Below, one piece after another: positions 7,083 to 12,106 of a stretch of 12,106 nucleotides of DNA (positions are counted from its first letter, which is position 1; each line of letters opens with the position of its first letter). The notes beneath the pieces are model-generated. The model ran no database searches and had not been told where the DNA came from. It saw only the letters and a program-made list of their open reading frames with translations. This stretch comes from an uncultured Verrucomicrobiales bacterium. Its GTDB lineage: Bacteria > Verrucomicrobiota > Verrucomicrobiia > Verrucomicrobiales > Akkermansiaceae. The stretch covers positions 1-12,106 of the forward strand of contig CALABM010000151.1 of the NCBI GenBank assembly GCA_937885815.1. Direction: 5' to 3'. Both the position numbers and the translations under genes were made by a program.

Positions 7083-7841
7083 ATGAACGGTTTTCGTATT
7101 ACCATCCTAGCCTTGCTTGTTCTTGTGGTTGGGCTTATGTTTTACGTTGTTTTTGTAACACTGCCCAGCCAGCAGGCAGATTACAATATCTATCAGATTT
7201 CTCAGCAAGTCGCTCAGAATGAGCGCGAGGCCGCCTCTCATCGTGAACGTGTTAGCGCCTTTGGAGAAGCCGCAGAGCAAAGTGAACTTTCTTCTGCCTA
7301 TGCAGAGGCGGAAGCAGCTGACCGTGAAGCTGTACGCAATGTGTCTGATGCTGAAGAGCAGGCCGTTCTTGCAGAGGCACGCCGCCGTGCGGAGGCTGAG
7401 GCTGCTGCTCAGACCGCAGCTCCGGCTGGCTCCCAGACCGATGGCGCTATCGGTCTCGTGACAAACTTTAATAGTGAGTGGGTTTCTATTCGTTTTAAGC
7501 CGGCAGTGGAATCGCCTCTCAATGAGGGGCTTATCGTTGCTGTGCGTCGTGATGGTGTCGTGCTTTGTGAAGCTGTTGTGGACTGGAAGGATGAAGAATC
7601 CGGTGAGATTGGCGCTACTCTTAAGCCCCAAGAGTTCGGCAGCACTCAGGTGGATGTAAATGAGGAGGCTATCCTTCCCGTTCCCGGTGATGAGGTGATT
7701 TATTCTCCTTATGCTTCCTCTCGCGACCTTCGCCGCGATGATTCCTTCCTGCACCCTCAGCCTGCTACTGCTCCTTCCAATGATGGTGCTGCACCTCAGC
7801 CTGAGCAGGTGGTGGATGAAGCCGCTATTCCTCAGCCCTGA
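7083..7841 (+). CDS. One-pass membrane protein with charged helical region and small beta domain
   Basis: 252 residues from ATG 7083. The frame is open from 6987, but residues before 7083 look like non-coding translation and a promoter lies there. One transmembrane helix (about 7-26, ITILALLVLVVGLMFYVVFV) precedes an Ala/Glu/Arg-rich probable coiled coil (about 35-112). A compact beta-type domain follows (about 120-208), with the pattern GLVTNFNSEWVSIRF, GLIVAVRRDGVVLCEAVVDW and PVPGDEVIYSP. The C-terminal tail (210-252) is rich in Pro, Ala and Asp. The G-x-V ... V-x-R-x-G ... GD-x-V layout resembles small beta-barrels as in MreC-like proteins, but I cannot assign a family. It is probably an envelope protein whose soluble part lies outside the inner membrane. 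metF follows after a 19-nt gap and is probably co-transcribed. Confidence 0.75.
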   Translation: MNGFRITILALLVLVVGLMFYVVFVTLPSQQADYNIYQISQQVAQNEREAASHRERVSAFGEAAEQSELSSAYAEAEAADREAVRNVSDAEEQAVLAEARRRAEAEAAAQTAAPAGSQTDGAIGLVTNFNSEWVSIRFKPAVESPLNEGLIVAVRRDGVVLCEAVVDWKDEESGEIGATLKPQEFGSTQVDVNEEAILPVPGDEVIYSPYASSRDLRRDDSFLHPQPATAPSNDGAAPQPEQVVDEAAIPQP

Positions 7842-7860
7842 CACTTTTTGATTGATAGTC

Positions 7861-8802
7861 ATGCCTTCACGCTCCAAGTCGTCGCTGTTTGATAACACAC
7901 CCACGTTTTCATTCGAGTTCTTCCCCCCTAAGACGGAGGAAGGCGCTCGCTCTCTGCTGGAAACTGTGGTGAGACTTCAGGAGTTTCGGCCGAGTTTTGT
8001 GAGTGTCACCTACGGCGCCGGTGGTAGTTCTCGTGAGCTGACTCGCTCCGTGGTGCATGATATTCAGCAGCGTGGGATTCCCACAGTGCCGCACCTCACA
8101 TGTGTGGGCCACACCGCGGAGGAAATTGAGAAAATTCTTGAGGGTTACGCTCATGCAGGAGCCAGCGCCATTCTTGCGCTGCGAGGTGATCCTCCGCGCA
8201 ATATGGACTATGACCCCTCCAAGGATGCTTTCCGCCATGCTTCCGAGCTGGTGCGTTTCATCCGCGAGTGGGAGGACAGGAATCGCCTTACCAAGCGCCT
8301 TACCATCGGTGTGGCCGGCTTCTGTGAAGGTCACCCGGATACCCGCAATCGTATCCGTGAAATGGATTATCTTAAGGCAAAGCTGGATGAAGGCGCGGAT
8401 TACATCTGCACGCAGCTCTTCTTTGATAATCACGCCTTCTTTGATTACCGTGACCGCTGCCGTTTGTTGGGAATAGATGTGCCTATCATTGCCGGCATTA
8501 TGCCGGTTACCTCCATCTCCAGCATGAACCGCATGGCAGAACTTTCTGCCGGTACGAATTTCCCGGCTCGCCTGCTGAAGGCCATGCTGCGCGCTGGCGG
8601 AGATAAGGCAAGCATCGAGCGTATAGGCATCAATTACGCCAGCAACCAGTGTTCCGAGCTGTTGGATGCTGATGTGGATGGTATTCACTTCTACACGCTG
8701 AACCGCTCCAAAGCTACGCTCGAAATTTACAAGAATCTCGGTATTAACAACTATTTTGATGTGGATCGTATCCACATGCTCAGCAACATTTACAAATCCT
8801 GA
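7861..8802 (+). CDS. metF: 5,10-methylenetetrahydrofolate reductase
   Basis: Cytosolic FAD enzyme that reduces methylenetetrahydrofolate to 5-methyltetrahydrofolate, the methyl donor for methionine synthesis. The 313 residues fit the bacterial MetF length (about 290-310). Visible motifs are FSFEFFPPKTEEG (16-28, with the catalytic Glu at 19), VSVTYGAGGSSRE (47-59), PHLTCVG (77-83), ALRGDPP (106-112, with the Asp that contacts the flavin), CEGHPD (155-160), EGADYICTQLFFD (177-189, with the folate-binding Gln) and IAGIMPV (210-216). The ATG at 7861 is preferred over an in-frame TTG at 7852 because it leaves a typical N-terminus. Neither has a Shine-Dalgarno sequence. The next gene begins 3 nt after the stop, so they are almost certainly one transcript, although that neighbour has no evident link to one-carbon metabolism. 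Confidence 0.96.
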   Translation: MPSRSKSSLFDNTPTFSFEFFPPKTEEGARSLLETVVRLQEFRPSFVSVTYGAGGSSRELTRSVVHDIQQRGIPTVPHLTCVGHTAEEIEKILEGYAHAGASAILALRGDPPRNMDYDPSKDAFRHASELVRFIREWEDRNRLTKRLTIGVAGFCEGHPDTRNRIREMDYLKAKLDEGADYICTQLFFDNHAFFDYRDRCRLLGIDVPIIAGIMPVTSISSMNRMAELSAGTNFPARLLKAMLRAGGDKASIERIGINYASNQCSELLDADVDGIHFYTLNRSKATLEIYKNLGINNYFDVDRIHMLSNIYKS

Positions 8803-8805
8803 ACC

Positions 8806-9858
8806 ATGGAAAAGAAAAGCACCATTACCACGAATCCGGAAGAAATGCCGCTCTCCCCTGAGGAAATCAAAGCTATCGGCGAGATTGAACTCGGGCCGGC
8901 TAAGCATGAAATCTTCCTTAATAAGCATTATAAGAAACTCATTATCGGCGGTATCGCTTTCATGGTGGCCGCCAGCGCAGGCATTGGCTATTACTCATAC
9001 AAGAATGAGATGAACCAGCAGGCTGCAGCTCTCGTGGTGGATGCCATGAAGACGGCTACTCCTTCCGGTGCAGTAGAACCCTCTGCCTATGATGCTGCTT
9101 CTCTTGCCCGCATTTCCTCTGAGTATCCTGATACTCCTTCTGCTGAGACCGCCGTGCTCATGGAGGCACTTTCTCTTATGAGCGATAGCGCTAAGGCTGA
9201 GACCGGCGCCGCCCAGCTTGAGGGCCTCGCTGCCCAGACTCAGAACGAGCTTGTGCGTGCTCGCGCTCTTTCTGCTCTCGCTGCTTACTATATGTCCGAA
9301 GGGCAGAACGAGAAGGCCTCCGGCTACTGGCAGCAGATTACCTCTCTTCCTGTCAATCCCTACACCGCCATTGCTTACATTTCTCTCGGCGATATTGCTA
9401 AAGAAGGCGGTGATATTGAAGCTGCTAGGAATTACTACAATCAGGTGACAGCCGTTTGCCCGTACAGCTCTATCGTGAGAGAGCAGGTGGCCGGTATTCG
9501 TCTTTCCCTGCTGGATGTTGATGCCCCCAAGCCTGTGGAGAATCCCGCTCCTCAGCAGCTCGCTCCTGCGGCTCCTGCCACTACGGCTCCCGCAGCTGGC
9601 TCCACTCTCTTTGGTATTGATACCAGTAATCCCTTCGGCACCATGCCCTCCGCTCCTGCCGGAAGCACGATGCCTGCTACTCCCACCACTATTCCCGCAG
9701 CGCCCTCCACTGTGCCTGCTCAGCCCGCTCCCTGGGATGCCGCTGAGACTCCCGCAGCCCCCTCTGCTCCTGCTGCTCCGGCTGTTACCGATGAGCCGCT
9801 GCCTTGGGATATTGAAGAGCCCGCTCCTGCCGAGACTCCCGCACCCGTTGAGGCTTAA
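8806..9858 (+). CDS. Membrane-anchored TPR protein with Pro/Ala-rich tail
   Basis: 350 residues. A hydrophilic N-terminus (1-42) leads into one transmembrane helix (about 44-63, KLIIGGIAFMVAASAGIGYY). A helical, Ala-rich TPR-like region follows (about 70-235), the clearest repeat being AIAYISLGDIAKEGGDIEAARNYYNQV (about 188-214). The tail (240-350) is low-complexity Pro/Ala/Thr with two PWD modules (PWDAAE at 309 and PWDIEE at 333) in acidic surroundings. The layout resembles YfgM-like (TPR_21) proteins that assist the Sec translocon, but the long tail is not part of that family and the match is from layout only. The ATG at 8806 is 3 nt after the metF stop. Codon use is strongly biased (GCT, CTC, TCT, CGC), which may mean high expression. 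Confidence 0.8.
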   Translation: MEKKSTITTNPEEMPLSPEEIKAIGEIELGPAKHEIFLNKHYKKLIIGGIAFMVAASAGIGYYSYKNEMNQQAAALVVDAMKTATPSGAVEPSAYDAASLARISSEYPDTPSAETAVLMEALSLMSDSAKAETGAAQLEGLAAQTQNELVRARALSALAAYYMSEGQNEKASGYWQQITSLPVNPYTAIAYISLGDIAKEGGDIEAARNYYNQVTAVCPYSSIVREQVAGIRLSLLDVDAPKPVENPAPQQLAPAAPATTAPAAGSTLFGIDTSNPFGTMPSAPAGSTMPATPTTIPAAPSTVPAQPAPWDAAETPAAPSAPAAPAVTDEPLPWDIEEPAPAETPAPVEA

Positions 9859-9876
9859 TCCAAACTCTTCATCGCA

Positions 9877-10707
9877 ATGGGACTTTTTCAGGATAATTTC
9901 TCTATGCTCTCTGAGCTGGAACGCCTCGCCGCCATGGTGCAGGACCCGGCTCGAGTGCAGGAAATTGGTGCGGATGAGTGGCCCCTCGCCATGATTGCCA
10001 GCGGGCTTGTCACCAGTAATGACCCGGATCGCCTTCCTGAGAATCTTGCTGCGTACGAGATTTTCTCTGCCAAGGTAGGCGTTGCCGGTCGCAAGGGGAG
10101 CTTGGCTCAGTTAGTTCGCTTTGTTACCGCTCGTAAAGGTGATGGCTGGCGTGCTTTGCTGCCGTATACCCTCTCTGAGCCGGACGCCGCGCTGAGCCGT
10201 ACTGCAGCCATGCAGCTGGCCACACTTGCTCAGCCCGGTCTTTCTGAGAATGATAAGCTCACCGGTGTGGCTGAACTCGCCCGCCTTCTGGTGAAGCGCG
10301 AGAACACGCCCGCCTCTGTTCTGGAAGCTCTCCTTTCTCTGAGTGATTTGCGCGTACTGCCTTTCTTGGAGCCCCTTTGTGAGCAGTCTCCCGAGCGTCT
10401 CCGCTCTCTCATTACTGCAATCAATCCGGCCCCGAATCACCTCAGCTACTCATGGGTGCTGAAGGCCCTCGCTGCTCAGCCCGCGCTTGAGGAAGAGATT
10501 ACGGACTTGCTTGCCCGAATGGGAGCTGCCACCACAGTGGTCATAGACCTCGTGATGCCCATCCCCACTTGGGCCTATACTAAGCCGGCTCCTCAGCCCC
10601 TTCATGGCTGGATCCGCGCAGAATATTTCCCGCGCATGCTCCCCGAGCTCTCTAAGCATCTTTCCGATGCGCAGATTCTGCGTCTGCGTAACGTTTTTGA
10701 GGCCTGA
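9877..10707 (+). CDS. Conserved-type hypothetical helical-repeat protein
   Basis: 276 residues, no signal peptide or membrane helix, so probably cytoplasmic. The sequence is Leu/Ala-rich with regularly spaced helix pairs, for example LAQLVRFVTARKGDGWRALL (about 76-95), VAELARLLVKRENTPASVLEALLSL (131-155) and LPFLEPLCEQSPERLRSLI (161-179), suggesting HEAT/ARM-like packing. A proline- and tryptophan-containing stretch (about 226-246, MPIPTWAYTKPAPQPLHGWI) interrupts it. I recognise no family and see no catalytic motif. The start at ATG 9877 lies 18 nt after the previous stop, without a Shine-Dalgarno sequence, so it is likely the last gene of the metF transcript. An adaptor role is only a guess from the fold. 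Confidence 0.75.
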   Translation: MGLFQDNFSMLSELERLAAMVQDPARVQEIGADEWPLAMIASGLVTSNDPDRLPENLAAYEIFSAKVGVAGRKGSLAQLVRFVTARKGDGWRALLPYTLSEPDAALSRTAAMQLATLAQPGLSENDKLTGVAELARLLVKRENTPASVLEALLSLSDLRVLPFLEPLCEQSPERLRSLITAINPAPNHLSYSWVLKALAAQPALEEEITDLLARMGAATTVVIDLVMPIPTWAYTKPAPQPLHGWIRAEYFPRMLPELSKHLSDAQILRLRNVFEA

Positions 10708-10722
10708 AGTCACACTTCCGGC

Positions 10723-10751
10723 TTGCCAAAAACATATCCATAGTGTGTAAT
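10723..10751 (+). promoter_or_regulatory. Promoter of tRNA-Arg
   Basis: TTGCCA (10723-10728), 17-nt spacer and TGTAAT (10746-10751) are each 5/6 to the sigma70 consensus. Transcription would start near 10758, giving a leader of about 5 nt before the mature tRNA end. Confidence 0.6.
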
Positions 10752-10762
10752 ATCTCGCACAC

Positions 10763-10834
10763 GGTCCCGTAGTTCAATGGATAGAACGGCCCTCTCCTAA
10801 AGGGCAGATGTGGGTTCGATTCCCGCCGGGACTA
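10763..10834 (+). tRNA. tRNA-Arg(CCU)
   Basis: Complete 72-nt cloverleaf: acceptor 5' strand GGTCCCG (10763-10769) pairs with CGGGACT (10827-10833, one G-U at the end). The D arm is GTTC/GAAC. The anticodon stem is GCCCT/AGGGC with loop CTCCTAA, giving anticodon CCU (DNA CCT at 10796-10798). The T arm is GTGGG-TTCGATT-CCCGC (one U-G pair), and the discriminator is A. CCA is not encoded. It reads AGG codons. Its 3' half is a common integration target of phages and islands, and an integrase starts 150 nt downstream on the same strand, so the 3' end (about 10810-10834) is the probable attachment site. Confidence 0.96.
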
Positions 10835-10850
10835 TATTTGTTTAATCTCC

Positions 10851-10866
10851 GCTAATAGCGCTAATT
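10851..10866 (+). repeat. Short repeat, copy A (GCTAATAGCGCTAATT)
   Basis: Sixteen nt containing two GCTAAT units 9 nt apart and the palindrome AGCGCT (10857-10862). It matches copy B exactly 50 nt downstream at 13 of 16 positions. A candidate arm-type integrase or regulator binding site. Confidence 0.45.
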
Positions 10867-10900
10867 GTTTATTTTGCTTGATTTTGCGGGGCTTATTATC

Positions 10901-10916
10901 GTTAATAGTGCTAGTT
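10901..10916 (+). repeat. Short repeat, copy B (GTTAATAGTGCTAGTT)
   Basis: Matches copy A at 13/16 positions with a 50-nt offset. An inverted relative, CTAACGCTATTAATG, lies at 10961-10975, and a further AACGCTAGTT at 10991-11000 overlaps the first codons of the integrase gene. Confidence 0.45.
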
Positions 10917-10920
10917 CACC

Positions 10921-10962
10921 GCGCGAAAACTGCGCGACTTTCTGCGCGAAAACTGCGCGACT
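10921..10962 (+). repeat. Tandem 19-nt direct repeat upstream of integrase
   Basis: GCGCGAAAACTGCGCGACT occurs identically at 10921-10939 and 10944-10962 (23-nt period). Each unit itself holds two GCGCGA words, so four copies occur in about 40 nt. This is a typical layout for integrase arm sites, an excisionase or repressor operator. The role is inference. Confidence 0.7.
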
Positions 10963-10984
10963 AACGCTATTAATGTAAAATAAG

Positions 10985-11713
10985 ATGAAAAACGCTAGTT
11001 TTAGCATTTATTCGGATGCTAAGTCTCCGTTCTGGTTGGCTCAGATGGTGATGCCTGATGGTTCTAGGTTGAAGCGCTCTACTAAGGTGCCGGTTGAGGG
11101 TGGGCTGTTTCAGGGTGAGAGGTTGTCGAAGCCGCCAGCAAAGCGGCGCGCTTTGCTGGTGGCGCAGATGTTGGCGACGCAGGAGGAGGAGAAGGTGGAG
11201 GATGCGCGCTTTATGTCGGTGCGGGAGTTGTTTAATACGGTGCTGAAGGGGAAGCTGGGGAGGCTTTCGGCATCCACTTATGCAAACGCTAGGACTACTT
11301 ATGCGCAGTTTTGTGAGTGGCTGGGGAAGAGGCGGGCGGATGAGCCGGCTCGTTGTATCACGCGGGCGGATATTAAGCAGTGGGTGTCTGACCGTAGGGA
11401 GGTGGTGCGCCATAAGACGGTGAAGCATGGGCTTTATGTGCTGCGGGCGGCGTTTAATTGGGCGCTGGATGCGGAGCTGTTGGAGAAGAATCCGTGTGAT
11501 CGGGTGCAGGTGCCTGCGGATAGTAAGGATGAGAAGGTGGTGCATGAGGCGTTCTCGATGGAGGAGGTGCGGCTGCTGGTGGATACGGGGCTTCGGGAGA
11601 TCGAAAAAATCGCCTTCCATCCCTGCGACAACACCGCCACGGTGCTCTTTGAGCAGCGGGGTTTCTGGGAGGAAGTCGTGCCCGCGCTGGGGCATGAGCC
11701 TATCTTCATCTGA
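10985..11713 (+). CDS. Tyrosine-type phage integrase, truncated and fused in frame to a foreign C-terminus
   Basis: The frame encodes 242 residues, but only about 1-204 are integrase. An N-terminal arm-binding-like domain (about 1-75, FSIYSDAKSPFWLAQMVMPDG) leads into a SAM-like core-binding domain (about 77-175). This has the usual LGRLSASTYANARTTYAQFCEWLGKR, ITRADIKQWVSDRR and KTVKHGLYVLRAAFNWALDAELLEKNP. The catalytic domain opens with AFSMEEVRLLVDTG (189-202) and then breaks off: the R, HxxR and nucleophilic Tyr are all missing. From about residue 206 (IEKIAFHPCDNTA) the protein is prolyl-tRNA deacylase-like. A whole integrase would be roughly 380-420 residues. Codons are richer in G-ending triplets than those of the genes to the left, as expected for a mobile element. 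The product as read cannot recombine DNA. The start is ATG 10985, without a Shine-Dalgarno sequence. Confidence 0.8.
   Translation: MKNASFSIYSDAKSPFWLAQMVMPDGSRLKRSTKVPVEGGLFQGERLSKPPAKRRALLVAQMLATQEEEKVEDARFMSVRELFNTVLKGKLGRLSASTYANARTTYAQFCEWLGKRRADEPARCITRADIKQWVSDRREVVRHKTVKHGLYVLRAAFNWALDAELLEKNPCDRVQVPADSKDEKVVHEAFSMEEVRLLVDTGLREIEKIAFHPCDNTATVLFEQRGFWEEVVPALGHEPIFI
11600..11713 (+). pseudogene. C-terminal fragment of a ProX/YbaK-type prolyl-tRNA deacylase
   Basis: The last 37 residues of the fused frame, including FHPCDNTATV and FWEEVVPALGHEPIFI, look like the end of ProX-type prolyl-tRNA editing proteins. These end in an FHP-x2-NTA motif followed by a GHEP stretch, and hydrolyse mischarged Ala-tRNA(Pro). 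The N-terminal ~130 residues with the editing pocket are absent. G+C and codon use match the DNA to its right. A transcription terminator follows 8 nt after its stop, as expected for a genuine gene end. The assignment is from motif memory. Confidence 0.6.
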
Positions 11714-11721
11714 ATACGAAA

Positions 11722-11755
11722 ACGCGGAAGGATTCGCTCCCTCCGCGTCTTTTTT
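11722..11755. terminator. Strong Rho-independent, probably bidirectional terminator
   Basis: A stem of 10 positions with one mismatch (ACGCGGAAGG at 11722-11731, CCCTCCGCGT at 11739-11748, 7-nt loop) is followed by TTTTTT (11750-11755). On the minus strand it is followed by a short TTTT, so it can also end the convergent zinc-ribbon gene. Confidence 0.85.
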
Positions 11756-11966
11756 AGTTACCGAACAGGAAATCCAGCACGTTCATGGTGCTGTCCTCGG
11801 GCTGCTTGTACAGCTCGGTGTAGCCGCAGTCGCAGCAGGTGACGGTCACGAACTTCTTGTTCTGCACATCAAAGAACTTGGCAAAATTGCCGCCGGTGGC
11901 CTGGAACTGATCGGTTTCATAATGTCGGCCGCCGCACTTGATGCACACGAAAGCCTTGCGCTCCAT
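11754..11966 (-). CDS. Small zinc-ribbon nucleic-acid-binding-type protein
   Basis: 70 residues with two CxxC knuckles, CIKC (8-11) and CDCG (45-48, within CCDCGYTELY), forming a probable structural zinc ribbon. Between them lies GGNFAKFFDVQNKKFVTVTC, and the C-terminus reads NVLDFLFGN. This is the pattern of the DUF2082 / zinc_ribbon_13 family, common in Firmicutes and of unknown molecular function, often annotated as nucleic-acid-binding. The start at ATG 11966 is fixed by a strong Shine-Dalgarno sequence (AAGGAGGGC, GGAGG at 11976-11980), unlike every gene in the left part of the window. It lies 1 nt after the stop of the upstream membrane-protein gene (TAA-C-ATG), so the two are in one operon. 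Confidence 0.85.
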   Translation of the reverse strand: MERKAFVCIKCGGRHYETDQFQATGGNFAKFFDVQNKKFVTVTCCDCGYTELYKQPEDSTMNVLDFLFGN

Positions 11967-11967
11967 G

Positions 11968-12106
11968 TTATTTGCCCTCCTTCTTCATCCGGCAGATGCG
12001 GATGATATTCAGCACGGCCGAGATGCCAAAGCACACCGCCGCCACACCGAAAAGCGCCGTACTGGTGTTGATGCCGCCATCCTGATGCCAGTGCAGGAAG
12101 AAATTC
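11968..12106 (-). CDS. C-terminal end of a small membrane protein (partial)
   Basis: The frame runs off the right edge of the window and leaves 45 complete codons before the TAA (11968-11970). It has a hydrophilic NFFLHWHQDGGINTST, a hydrophobic transmembrane segment (ALFGVAAVCFGISAVLNIIRI) and a basic cytoplasmic-type end RMKKEGK. The Shine-Dalgarno sequence of the zinc-ribbon gene is embedded in its last codons. Tight coupling to that gene and the membrane-anchor shape are all that can be said; the family is not recognisable from this fragment. Confidence 0.6.
   Translation of the reverse strand, partial: NFFLHWHQDGGINTSTALFGVAAVCFGISAVLNIIRICRMKKEGK

Noticed and set aside
7842..7860. Riboswitch before metF
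   Set aside because: The gap is only 19 nt, too small for a SAM or related riboswitch aptamer.
7107..7904. 265-codon antisense frame opposite the membrane protein at 7083
   Set aside because: The sense frame has a promoter, a transmembrane helix and an orderly domain layout; the antisense product has none.
7909..8928. 339-codon open frame antisense to metF
   Set aside because: metF is unmistakable on the other strand and the antisense product shows no family motif; it arises from biased codon use in metF.
9515..9994. 159-codon frame rich in Leu and Pro over the Pro/Ala tail
   Set aside because: It is the +1 shadow of the low-complexity CCT/GCT-rich tail and crosses the stop and start of two better genes.
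10921..10962. CRISPR-like repeat pair
   Set aside because: Only two copies, 19 nt long and separated by 4 nt; far too short for spacers, and no cas genes nearby.
10970..11695. 241-codon open frame antisense to the integrase
   Set aside because: The translation is dominated by His, Leu, Arg and Pro, a typical shadow of a G-rich gene. The sense strand has clear integrase domains.

Overview
The window looks like two unrelated pieces of DNA joined near position 11,600. Positions 1 to about 11,600 (moderate G+C) fit a Verrucomicrobiota chromosome, most likely Akkermansia-like. This rests on the style of the housekeeping proteins, an Akkermansia-style phage integrase, a tRNA without encoded CCA, and starts without a Shine-Dalgarno (SD) sequence. 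The last ~500 bases look like Clostridia/Firmicutes: a ProX-type prolyl-tRNA deacylase C-terminus, a small Zn-ribbon protein behind a textbook SD, and a strong bidirectional terminator. The taxonomic assignments are inference from memory of the families, not search results.

Layout. hemB (haem synthesis) and a membrane-anchored endonuclease/exonuclease/phosphatase-fold protein lie on the + strand. They converge on a minus-strand block with only 9 nt between the stop codons, both of which sit inside a short hairpin. Transcribed right to left, the block is pgsA (phosphatidylglycerophosphate synthase), a small putative lipoprotein, an M23 (LytM-type) cell-wall peptidase and an 808-residue exported TPR-like protein. 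The last three are packed with a 3-nt gap and a TAATG overlap and probably form an envelope operon. A divergent region at 6892-7082 carries two good sigma70-type promoters back to back, both predicted to give almost leaderless mRNAs.

To the right, a + strand cluster runs from 7083 to 10707: a one-pass membrane protein with a charged helical region and a small beta domain, metF (methylenetetrahydrofolate reductase), a membrane-anchored TPR protein with a Pro/Ala-rich tail, and a helical-repeat protein of unknown function. It is followed by tRNA-Arg(CCU) with its own promoter. A 150-nt AT-rich interval full of short repeats comes next, then a phage-type tyrosine integrase reading away from the tRNA. 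This is the usual layout of an element integrated in a tRNA 3' end.

The integrase breaks off before any catalytic residue and continues in frame into the Clostridia-like prolyl-tRNA deacylase tail. The simplest explanation is a metagenome assembly chimera. I see no convincing new multi-gene system. The points most worth checking are the junction, the repeat-rich attachment-side region, the divergent near-leaderless promoter pair, and the lipoprotein/M23/TPR operon.
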